This document shows, piece by piece, positions 7,067 through 13,661 of a DNA stretch of 13,661 nucleotides; position 1 is the stretch's first letter; every line of letters begins with the position of its first letter. This stretch comes from Hyphomicrobiales bacterium (GTDB lineage Bacteria > Pseudomonadota > Alphaproteobacteria > Rhizobiales > Aestuariivirgaceae). The position numbers and the translations under genes are program-made. The notes under the pieces were generated by a model, which searched no databases, was not told the DNA's origin, and saw only the letters and a list, made by a program, of their open reading frames with translations. Location: contig JANXRO010000058.1 in NCBI GenBank assembly GCA_025356765.1, positions 1 to 13,661 of the forward strand, read 5' to 3'.

Positions 7067-8240
7067 TTTGAAAATTGAAAGAGTGGGCGAGCGCGGCGAC
7101 GGCTTGGCCCAAGGAAAAGCCTTTGCGCGAACATTGCCCGGCGAAACCGTATCATCATCCAGCGGCGAAGTTTTGCTGTCTTCACCCGATCGGATAGCGC
7201 CATTTTGCCCGGTTTTTGACACGTGTGGTGGATGTAAGTTACAGCATTGGAGCTTAGAGCCTTATCAGGCTTGGAAAGTTGGTTTGTTGGCGCAGGCCCT
7301 GAAAGCGCAAGATATTGAAACCAAGCTGAACCCAATTATAGATGCCCACGGCCTTGGCCGGAGGCGGGTTACATTGCACGTGCGCCAAGTGAATGGCGCT
7401 TGGGTTGCAGGCTTCATGGCCGAAAAAACCCATGGGTTGGTGGCACTTGACGCATGCCCCATTCTTGAACCCAAGTTGCAAAATGCGCCGCAAATTGCCA
7501 GGCAATTTGGCGCACTTTTGGGCGCGTGCGATGTTTCAATCACCGCGGCAGACAATGGCCTTGATGTGGCCGTGAAAGCCGAACGCAAATTGGCCGATAA
7601 GGTAATGAGCGGTTTTGAAATATTAATGCAGCGCCATAACATTTTGCGGGTGGCGATTAATGGCTTGGCCCTTGCACAAATAACACCACCGCTCACGCAA
7701 ATGGGCAAAGCGCAAGTGCAACTTCCCATTGGGTCATTTCTGCAGGCTACGTTGCTGGGCCAAGAAACTTTGGCCATGTTGCTTGAGCCACATTTGAAAA
7801 AGGCTAAAACCGTGCTTGATCTTTTTTGTGGTGTGGGGCCCTTCACATTTGCGATGGCCGAAAAGCACAAAGTTCATGGCATCGATGCAGATAAGCCATC
7901 CATTGCGCTTTTGCAAAATGCCGTGCGTCATGTGACAGGCCTGAAGCCGATCACTGCCGCCTCACAAGATTTGTTTGTCAATCCGCTGGTGCCGGCAGAG
8001 TTGAACGAATATGATGCCATTGTGTTTGATCCGCCGCGCGCTGGCGCTGAAGCACAATGCCGCAACATTGCAAAATCAAAAGTGAAAACGGTGATCGCTG
8101 TTTCCTGTGATGTGCAAACATTTGCGCGGGACGCTAAAATTCTGATAGGCGGCGGTTATATTTTGAAAGAGGTAACGCCCGTCGATCAATTTAAATATAC
8201 CCCCCACCTCGAAGTGGTTGGCGCATTTACGCGGCGATAG
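7059..8240 (+). CDS. Class I SAM-dependent 5-methyluridine RNA methyltransferase (TrmA/RlmD family)
   Basis: Expected to methylate C5 of a uridine in 23S rRNA or tRNA. The 393-aa protein opens with a TRAM-like RNA-binding segment (about 3-40) and then has a likely [4Fe-4S] cysteine set: Cys50, Cys56, Cys59 (CPVFDTCGGC) and Cys133. The catalytic domain has the family Gln229 (SFLQAT), SAM loop DLFCGVGPFT (254-263), FDPPR (323-327) and nucleophile Cys350 in AVSCDVQTFARD. RumA/RlmD enzymes usually have SCNP at this site; here it is SCDV, a substitution that may be clade-specific. The target base is unknown, so no symbol is given. It starts within the end of the diphosphokinase gene (8-nt overlap), so the two are probably co-transcribed. 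It converges on the histidine kinase gene with a 14-nt overlap of 3' ends. Confidence 0.9.
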   Translation: MTDLKIERVGERGDGLAQGKAFARTLPGETVSSSSGEVLLSSPDRIAPFCPVFDTCGGCKLQHWSLEPYQAWKVGLLAQALKAQDIETKLNPIIDAHGLGRRRVTLHVRQVNGAWVAGFMAEKTHGLVALDACPILEPKLQNAPQIARQFGALLGACDVSITAADNGLDVAVKAERKLADKVMSGFEILMQRHNILRVAINGLALAQITPPLTQMGKAQVQLPIGSFLQATLLGQETLAMLLEPHLKKAKTVLDLFCGVGPFTFAMAEKHKVHGIDADKPSIALLQNAVRHVTGLKPITAASQDLFVNPLVPAELNEYDAIVFDPPRAGAEAQCRNIAKSKVKTVIAVSCDVQTFARDAKILIGGGYILKEVTPVDQFKYTPHLEVVGAFTRR

Positions 8241-10218
8241 TACCTTCAGTGAGAAGCGGAAACCAAATTTTGAACGCGGCGCCCTTGCCGTGTTCAGATT
8301 GGATTTCCAAGCCGCCGCCGTGAAGTTCAGCAGTTTTTTGAACCATTGCGATGCCCAATCCCGTTCCAAAACTTTTCGTGGTGAAAAGTGGTTCACCAAT
8401 CTTGGCAAGAATTTCAGCAGGAATGCCAGGGCCATTGTCACGCACTTCAATTTCAGCGCCACGCTCGGAATGTTTTAACTCTATTTCAATCAACCGAGAC
8501 TGCGCTTCCTCATTGCTTTTGCCAGTCAGCGCTTCTGCGGCATTGTTGATCAAATTGACAATGCCGCCGCGCAAACGATCTTTATCAAACGGAACCACGA
8601 ATTGATTTTCCGGCAAAGATAAACTCAACTGCACAGTGGGGGGCAACTTAACAGCGTGCTCGTTCAGCAAGTCTTCTAACCATTGAGAAATATCAGCGTT
8701 TTCAGAGATCAGCTTTCTAGACCGGGAATAATCCAACAATTGTGTAATGATCGTGTCGCAACGATTGATGCCCGTTTCAATGCGCGTAAAATAGTTTGTA
8801 TAATCAACCGGGTTATCTTTCAACTTGCGCTGCAATAAAAATGAACTGTTGCGAATGCCGCTCAGAGGGTTGCGAATTTCGTGGGCAACGGTGGCAACCA
8901 AATGGCCCAACTGTGCCATTTTGCCCTTTTTCACAATATCGTCCTGGGCCTTTGAAAGCATGTTCAATTTTTCAGCCAGTTCCATATTGAGCCGACTGAT
9001 GTCATCATTCAGCTTCTGCAATTGGTTTGCATTGTCTTGCGCAGAACGTTCAGAGTCTTCTGCAATAATGCGAGCCTTGTTGAGGCTTTCAGCAAGCATA
9101 CTGGCTTGTTTCATATTCCGTGTGGTCAACCACAGGCTGAGTGCACCAAGTGCCGCGGCAGCCAAAACACCAAAAGTTGTATTGCGCCGTGTTACGTCTA
9201 TGGCGCGAACAATGGAACTTCCATAAAAATCTTGGTCGGCTTTTTCGCCATAGACCAGCCAAGGGCTGCGCCAATCTCGTGTGGCAATATTGAGTTTTTC
9301 CGAATAGATGGACTTTGATTCTGTGTTTTGAATTTTGCTAAAAAGCGCGAACGGATTTTGCATCGCTGCGGTTGAAACATTGTATTTGGTTGCAACGTTC
9401 AATAACGTTGTATCGGCGCGCGGAATGCTATTGCGCAAGTTGGCAGTCAACATAACGGTTGATACCAGCCCTTTTATTTGGCCCTTGGCGTCGTAATAAG
9501 GAACGGAAAAAACGATCCCATAGCGATCACTTTCCTTTCCAGATTTTGTGAACACACTGTTGTCAGATGTAATAATCTCAGATCCGCTGATAAACGGAAT
9601 GTCTAAGGCTGATATTTGCGATTTGTTCGCATAGTGATCCTGCAACCAACGTGCATGATCAACCAGTTGCAGATATTCGAACGTTTCAATTTCGGCCGGC
9701 TTTCCAGCGATTGGGCGCATAACATCCATAAGTTGGCTGATGCTTTGGGCGTTGGATTGTCCGTCACCGACATCCACAATAAATTGGTCAAAAGTCAAAA
9801 TTGGTGTTTGCGGTTTCTGTGTAACCGGATTTAATTTCTTTGGATCAAAATCAATTGGCAATACATAGATTTTAGAGATCGCCATATTGGTTGCGAGGTT
9901 GTTATAAATTTGCTGGGCGATTGTGCGCGATTCATCTGAAAAATTAATGCTGGAATGGTCGATATTTCGAATTCCAGGAATTGAAGCCAGCGTCCGCAAG
10001 TTTTCGTAGATGGAATGTAACACCGAATCAATTTTCTCGGCGCTCAGTCGCGTTTCGGCATGGCTTTGTTCGATGAAGCGGCTGCGCGCAGTGGCCATAT
10101 CACTAGACCAACGCAGCTGCACAGAGCCGAGTAAACCGCAAGCGGTCATGATTAAGATCAACCAGAGAATATATTTTTTCACAACCACAACCCTATGTGT
10201 TAACTTAAGTTTACCCAT
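8227..10218 (-). CDS. Membrane sensor histidine kinase with periplasmic sensor domain
   Basis: Two-component sensor of 663 aa, ligand unknown. Order of parts: TM1 about 15-33; a large periplasmic region about 40-340 compatible with a double-Cache fold, to be verified by structure prediction; TM2 about 348-366; a long coiled coil about 370-430; HisKA with phospho-acceptor His446 in HEIRNPLSG; and an HATPase domain with N-box NLINNAAEAL (555-564), G1 DNGPGIP (594-600), F-box LFTTK (611-615) and G2 GTGLGI (618-623). No HAMP domain is obvious and no receiver domain follows, so a separate response regulator is needed; none is in this window. ATG 10218 and an internal GTG at residue 13 (with AGGG 8 nt before it) are both possible starts. 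It is divergent from fabD. Confidence 0.92.
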   Translation of the reverse strand: MGKLKLTHRVVVVKKYILWLILIMTACGLLGSVQLRWSSDMATARSRFIEQSHAETRLSAEKIDSVLHSIYENLRTLASIPGIRNIDHSSINFSDESRTIAQQIYNNLATNMAISKIYVLPIDFDPKKLNPVTQKPQTPILTFDQFIVDVGDGQSNAQSISQLMDVMRPIAGKPAEIETFEYLQLVDHARWLQDHYANKSQISALDIPFISGSEIITSDNSVFTKSGKESDRYGIVFSVPYYDAKGQIKGLVSTVMLTANLRNSIPRADTTLLNVATKYNVSTAAMQNPFALFSKIQNTESKSIYSEKLNIATRDWRSPWLVYGEKADQDFYGSSIVRAIDVTRRNTTFGVLAAAALGALSLWLTTRNMKQASMLAESLNKARIIAEDSERSAQDNANQLQKLNDDISRLNMELAEKLNMLSKAQDDIVKKGKMAQLGHLVATVAHEIRNPLSGIRNSSFLLQRKLKDNPVDYTNYFTRIETGINRCDTIITQLLDYSRSRKLISENADISQWLEDLLNEHAVKLPPTVQLSLSLPENQFVVPFDKDRLRGGIVNLINNAAEALTGKSNEEAQSRLIEIELKHSERGAEIEVRDNGPGIPAEILAKIGEPLFTTKSFGTGLGIAMVQKTAELHGGGLEIQSEHGKGAAFKIWFPLLTEGTIAA

Positions 10219-10311
10219 GCGTGATTAAATATCCCCTAATGAAAAAGTCGAATCCACTCTGGCATTGACAGAGCCCGCGTGGTGTGTTGCTTGGCTCAAA
10301 AAGAGGAAGAA

Positions 10312-11259
10312 ATGACAGCAGCATTCGTATTTCCGGGTCAAGGCAGCCAAGTGGTGGGCATGGGCAAGGCTTTGGCCACTGCATATCCTGCCGCCATGCG
10401 TGTTTTTGATGAAGTGGACGCGGCGCTGTCGCAAAAACTTTCAACATTGATGTGGGAAGGGCCAGAAACTGATTTAACACTCACTGAAAACGCTCAGCCG
10501 GCATTGATGGCCGTTAGCATGGCCGCGTTGAAAGTTTTGGAAACCGAACATGGCATAACCGTTGCAAACAACGCGAAATTCGTGGCGGGTCACAGCTTGG
10601 GCGAATATGCGGCATTGGCTGCTGCGGGCACGTTCAGCTTGGCCGACACGGCGCGATTGCTGAAGATTAGAGGCAAGGCCATGCAAGCCGCAACGCCCGT
10701 GGGAACAGGCGCCATGGCAGCGATTTTGGGTTTAGATTTTGCCACCACAGCCGCCATCGCAGCCGAAGCTGCTCAAGGAGAAGTGTGTCAAGCGGCCAAT
10801 GACAACTCAGAGGGCCAAGTGGTGATTTCAGGCAGCAAAGCGGCGGTGGATCGCGCTTGCGAAATTGCCAAAGCCAAGGGGGCCAAAAGGGCAATACTTC
10901 TACCAGTCTCTGCACCCTTTCATTGTGCTCTGATGCAACCCGCAGCAGACGTTATGGCCAATGCTTTAAGCACCGTGGCAATGAATCCTCCTTGCGTTCC
11001 AATCATTGCCAATGTGGTGGCTGGGCCGTTGATTGACCCAGCAACAATTCGTGCCAAGCTGGTTGAGCAGGTAACAGGCACAGTGCGCTGGCGCGAATGT
11101 GTGAGCTATATGACCCAACATTCGGTTAAAGTGTTTATTGAAATAGGCGCTGGTAAAGTATTGACAGGCTTGGCAAAAAAGAATGCGCCTGAAGCCTTGG
11201 CAATGGCTTGTGGAACCCCTGATGATAGTGCTGCCGTTGCAGCCAAATTGAAAGTTTAA
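10312..11259 (+). CDS. fabD: Malonyl-CoA:ACP transacylase FabD
   Basis: Loads malonyl groups from CoA onto acyl carrier protein for fatty-acid elongation; soluble, cytoplasmic. The 315 aa match the family's usual length. Motifs: GQGSQ (9-13), nucleophile Ser95 in GHSLGEYA, substrate-carboxylate Arg120 in KIRGKAMQ, catalytic His204 in SAPFHCALM, and a C-terminal EIGAGKVLTGL (277-287). An ORF start at 10279 exists, but ATG 10312 has a strong Shine-Dalgarno (AGAGGA, 10302-10307) and gives the family N-terminus (AAFVFPGQG). A perfect -35 hexamer TTGACA lies at 10265-10270, but I could not find a matching -10 box. fabG follows after 5 nt. Confidence 0.97.
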   Translation: MTAAFVFPGQGSQVVGMGKALATAYPAAMRVFDEVDAALSQKLSTLMWEGPETDLTLTENAQPALMAVSMAALKVLETEHGITVANNAKFVAGHSLGEYAALAAAGTFSLADTARLLKIRGKAMQAATPVGTGAMAAILGLDFATTAAIAAEAAQGEVCQAANDNSEGQVVISGSKAAVDRACEIAKAKGAKRAILLPVSAPFHCALMQPAADVMANALSTVAMNPPCVPIIANVVAGPLIDPATIRAKLVEQVTGTVRWRECVSYMTQHSVKVFIEIGAGKVLTGLAKKNAPEALAMACGTPDDSAAVAAKLKV

Positions 11260-11264
11260 AAGCA

Positions 11265-12002
11265 ATGTTCAACCTTACTGGGAAAAGCGCACTTATCACG
11301 GGTGCGTCTGGCGGCATTGGTGCTGCCATCGCTGCGGCTTTGCATGCCGCTGGCGCCACCATCGCAATTTCAGGAACCCGCGTTGAAAAGCTGAATGAAT
11401 TAAAATCGCAGATTGGCGAAAATGTTCACGTGTTGCCGTGCAATTTATCAAGCGCAGAGGACGTTGAAAAACTAATCCCCGCCGCTGAAGCAGCACTGGG
11501 CGGGTTGGATATTTTGGTCAACAATGCTGGCATCACCAAAGATGGATTGGCGATGCGCATGAAGGATGAAGATTGGCAATCGGTAATCGATGTTAATCTC
11601 ACATCCAATTTTCGGCTGTGTCGTGCGGCCATGCGCGGCATGATGAAAAAGCGGACAGGGCGCATCATCAACATCACATCTATCGTTGGCGTCACAGGCA
11701 ACCCCGGCCAAGCAAATTATGTGGCATCAAAAGCGGGTGTTATCGGCCTTACAAAATCTTTGGCGCAAGAGCTGGCCACGCGCGGCGTTACAGTAAATTG
11801 CATAGCACCAGGCTTTATCGCCACACCGATGACAGATGTGCTGAACGAAAAACAAAAAGAAGCCATTCTGGGTCGCATCCCTGCTGGCCGCATGGGTGGC
11901 CCACAAGATATCGCTGCCGCAGTTTTATATCTTGCGTCGGACGAAGCAGGTTACGTGACAGGCCAAACCCTGCACGTAAACGGCGGCATGGCAATGATTT
12001 AA
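11265..12002 (+). CDS. fabG: 3-oxoacyl-[ACP] reductase FabG
   Basis: NADPH-dependent short-chain dehydrogenase that reduces 3-oxoacyl-ACP in the fatty-acid elongation cycle. The 245 aa match typical FabG length. Visible are the cofactor loop TGASGGIG (12-19), NNAG (86-89), catalytic tetrad Asn111, Ser139, Tyr152 and Lys156 (YVASK, 152-156), the APGFIATPMT segment (181-190), and the C-terminal VTGQTLHVNGGMAM. There is only a weak ribosome-binding site in the 5-nt gap after fabD, so translation is probably coupled. Many bacteria continue with acpP and fabF, but here the next gene, on the other strand, begins 10 nt later. The fabD context makes FabG more likely than another SDR. Confidence 0.94.
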   Translation: MFNLTGKSALITGASGGIGAAIAAALHAAGATIAISGTRVEKLNELKSQIGENVHVLPCNLSSAEDVEKLIPAAEAALGGLDILVNNAGITKDGLAMRMKDEDWQSVIDVNLTSNFRLCRAAMRGMMKKRTGRIINITSIVGVTGNPGQANYVASKAGVIGLTKSLAQELATRGVTVNCIAPGFIATPMTDVLNEKQKEAILGRIPAGRMGGPQDIAAAVLYLASDEAGYVTGQTLHVNGGMAMI

Positions 12003-12012
12003 GAGGCGCATC

Positions 12013-13083
12013 TTACATACTGCCTGTTGGGCCATAGAAAGACCCGATCATCAAAATCAAACCAAAAAGCAATATCCCCGTGCCGGCAGTTAGGCGAAGG
12101 CCTGTTGTCAACATGCCAAGCCAACGCGCGTCTTTTTTGGCCCAGCGTTCGGCCAATTTTTTTGAATAAACCGCAAGAGCGGCCACGCAAGACACCGTGA
12201 TAAATGTGCCAAATGCCATGGCAAACGTAGACGCAACACCCGCCCAATAGATGCCAATGGAATTGGCGAAAACCAAAACAAGAAGCGCGCCTGTGCAAGG
12301 ACGAATGCCAACGGCAAAAGCCAAAGAAAAGGCTTTTGACAATGTCAGATTGGCCGAAACATCTTTAGCGGCAGGCACATGCGCATGCCCGCAATCGCAA
12401 TCCGCATCGTGGTTGTGCGTGTGTTGATTGATGATTACAAAATGATGATCAGATTGCATTTGAGGAGACATAGCAGCGTCACCGCGTTTGGCGGCTGTAA
12501 AAAAAGGTTGAAGCCCCGTCCACAGAAGATAGCCGCCCATCACAGCAATTAAAGCAAAACTGCCTGTTTCAAGAAATCCTGCAACGTCCTTTGCCGCAGT
12601 GCTCACACTCGCCACCAAAAAATAGAGTGATGTTACGATCAGGATAGCCGTGAAGGCTTGCACCACCGCACTCATAAACGCCACCAACAACCCCCGGCGC
12701 AGCTGGCTTTCCGTTGCTAAAAGCCAGCCGGAAATAACGGCTTTGCCGTGGCCGGGGCCAGCTGCGTGAAAAACACCATAGCCAAAACTTAAAAGCATGA
12801 GCGTAAGTCCTGATGCAACTGTGTCGCCATCGCGGATGGAGCGCAGGTTTTTTGACATGGCTCCATAAAAATTTTGCTGTTCCTGCCGCACCCAAAGGGC
12901 GGGATCTGTGAAAAATGGAACAACTTTAATTGTGCCATCTGCGTTTTTATGGGGCACAAGTAATTTGCGTTGATCAAAAGTTTCAGCCTGCGCAACTTCC
13001 GTTGCACGCGCCTTCATAATGGGCACAACGCAAGCGAATGCAAAAAACAAAACCAATATGAAGTGTTTCAGAGTTGTGTTCAT
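12013..13083 (-). CDS. zevB: NicO-family metal transporter, ZevB-like
   Basis: Polytopic inner-membrane protein of the nickel/cobalt transporter (NicO/RcnA) superfamily, 356 aa. A likely signal peptide or first helix (about 6-27, ending KARA) leads to a short periplasmic part (28-85). About six membrane segments follow, carrying the family motifs HAAGPGHGKAV (106-116) and GIRPCTGALLVL (259-270). Between them, a cytosolic-type loop at 213-236 is rich in His, Asp and Cys (coding 12376-12447) and probably binds metal. ATG 13083 overlaps the DUF1007 stop as ATGA; an upstream GTG at 13092 is possible but less likely. Paired with a DUF1007 protein, this matches ZevA-ZevB, linked to zinc in Haemophilus influenzae. 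Metal and direction of transport cannot be read from the sequence. Confidence 0.8.
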   Translation of the reverse strand: MNTTLKHFILVLFFAFACVVPIMKARATEVAQAETFDQRKLLVPHKNADGTIKVVPFFTDPALWVRQEQQNFYGAMSKNLRSIRDGDTVASGLTLMLLSFGYGVFHAAGPGHGKAVISGWLLATESQLRRGLLVAFMSAVVQAFTAILIVTSLYFLVASVSTAAKDVAGFLETGSFALIAVMGGYLLWTGLQPFFTAAKRGDAAMSPQMQSDHHFVIINQHTHNHDADCDCGHAHVPAAKDVSANLTLSKAFSLAFAVGIRPCTGALLVLVFANSIGIYWAGVASTFAMAFGTFITVSCVAALAVYSKKLAERWAKKDARWLGMLTTGLRLTAGTGILLFGLILMIGSFYGPTGSM

Positions 13084-13661
13084 GGCCCGCACTTTACGAT
13101 AACGGCCTGCGCGAACATTCCACCAAAATCTTCATCATTCAACGGTTTCCAATCTTTACCTTTGGTGGCCAACATTTGTTTTGTTTGATCAAGTGCTGAA
13201 TCTCCGGGAACTGGCAGAAGCTTCGCCGAACACGTATCAGGCAGCTTTTTAGAAATGAACAATGGTTTTTCTTTGATATATTCGAAATCTATAAAAAACT
13301 CCGGATCATAAACTTTCAACTGTATTTCACCCAAACGCGGATCCAGCGGTGTTTGCAAAGGTACGGTGAAATCTAGCGTAAGCCTTCCATCAGCGGCATT
13401 ATAGATTTGCTTGCCATCCAACGCTTTGCCAATCGGTTGCTTCTCGCCCTTGAAACGAAAATATACAAAATAGTTATAATCAGAAAGTGCGCTCAGATTC
13501 TCTTCCGTAAGCTTTTCCAGCTCTTCAGGTTCATAAATGCCGTTTTGGTTGGTGTCCATTCCATCAAGTGCATCGCGGGCGTAAGCCTTATCAGTCGTCC
13601 ATTCCACCCGAACGCCGGTAATTTTCCCATCGTCTGAAACCAGCAACTGCGAAGACATATC
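13080..13661 (-). CDS. zevA: DUF1007 periplasmic protein, ZevA-like (5' end beyond the window)
   Basis: The 193 visible residues resemble the DUF1007 family, whose members sit beside NicO-type transporters and which includes the zinc-binding ZevA of H. influenzae. The frame is open to the window edge. The first Met (13658) is probably internal, since DUF1007 proteins begin with a signal peptide and a HPHVW-like segment just upstream of this point. A 12-residue EF-hand-like loop runs from Asp36 to Glu47 (DTNQNGIYEPEE). Later parts include LTLDFTVPL, YDPEFFIDFEY and a C-terminal segment with Cys near the end (VIVKCGP). The stop overlaps the transporter's start by 4 nt (ATGA), so the two are translated together. 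The role is inferred: periplasmic metal handling for the transporter. Confidence 0.75.
   Translation of the reverse strand, partial: DMSSQLLVSDDGKITGVRVEWTTDKAYARDALDGMDTNQNGIYEPEELEKLTEENLSALSDYNYFVYFRFKGEKQPIGKALDGKQIYNAADGRLTLDFTVPLQTPLDPRLGEIQLKVYDPEFFIDFEYIKEKPLFISKKLPDTCSAKLLPVPGDSALDQTKQMLATKGKDWKPLNDEDFGGMFAQAVIVKCGP

Noticed and set aside
7265..7870. Minus-strand 201-codon ORF opposite the RNA methyltransferase
   Set aside because: Antisense shadow; the plus frame has all catalytic motifs.
10265..10292. Perfect TTGACA hexamer upstream of fabD as a promoter
   Set aside because: No hexamer close to a -10 consensus lies 16-18 nt downstream (best is TTGCTT), so it is only mentioned in the fabD entry.

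Overview
The window looks like part of an alphaproteobacterial chromosome, by eye of moderate GC and uniform in style. The case rests on three things: a phnW-phnA-phnY phosphonate set of the kind known from Sinorhizobium meliloti, a THI-box thiamine transporter operon, and a fabD-fabG pair. The genus cannot be read from the sequence. All the large ORFs are intact, genes are tightly packed (many overlap by 4-14 nt), and I see no tRNA, rRNA, CRISPR array, insertion sequence or prophage gene. The longest gene-free stretch is about 210 bp (6227-6436), and a riboswitch and a promoter fill most of it.

Left part (1-6412, minus strand). Transcription runs right to left from a divergent control region near 6.4 kb. 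It passes a TPP riboswitch, then thiB-thiP-thiQ (thiamine/TPP ABC importer), then phnW-phnA-phnY (2-aminoethylphosphonate to phosphonoacetaldehyde to phosphonoacetate to acetate plus phosphate). phnY is cut by the left edge. The two sets are only 42 nt apart. A good sigma-70-like promoter whose -35 box overlaps the thiQ stop codon, with a perfect 10-bp palindrome in its spacer, suggests that phnWAY is also controlled on its own.

Middle (6437-10218). On the plus strand, divergent from the thiamine operon, lie thiamine diphosphokinase and an overlapping TrmA/RlmD-type 5-methyluridine RNA methyltransferase. Import by ThiBPQ plus phosphorylation by the kinase make a complete thiamine-salvage route. 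A 663-aa membrane sensor histidine kinase on the minus strand converges on the methyltransferase, and the two stops overlap by 14 nt. No response regulator is present in the window.

Right part (10312-13661). fabD-fabG (fatty-acid synthesis) are on the plus strand, but the usual acpP partner does not follow. Instead they meet head-on with a minus-strand pair: a NicO-type membrane metal transporter with a His/Cys-rich loop, and upstream of it a DUF1007 periplasmic protein cut by the right edge. The pair resembles the ZevA/ZevB zinc-related system of Haemophilus.

I found no clearly new multi-gene system. The points most worth a second look are the predicted operator-promoter of phnWAY, the mutually exclusive RNA pairing behind the TPP riboswitch, and the coupling of thiamine uptake to phosphonate catabolism.
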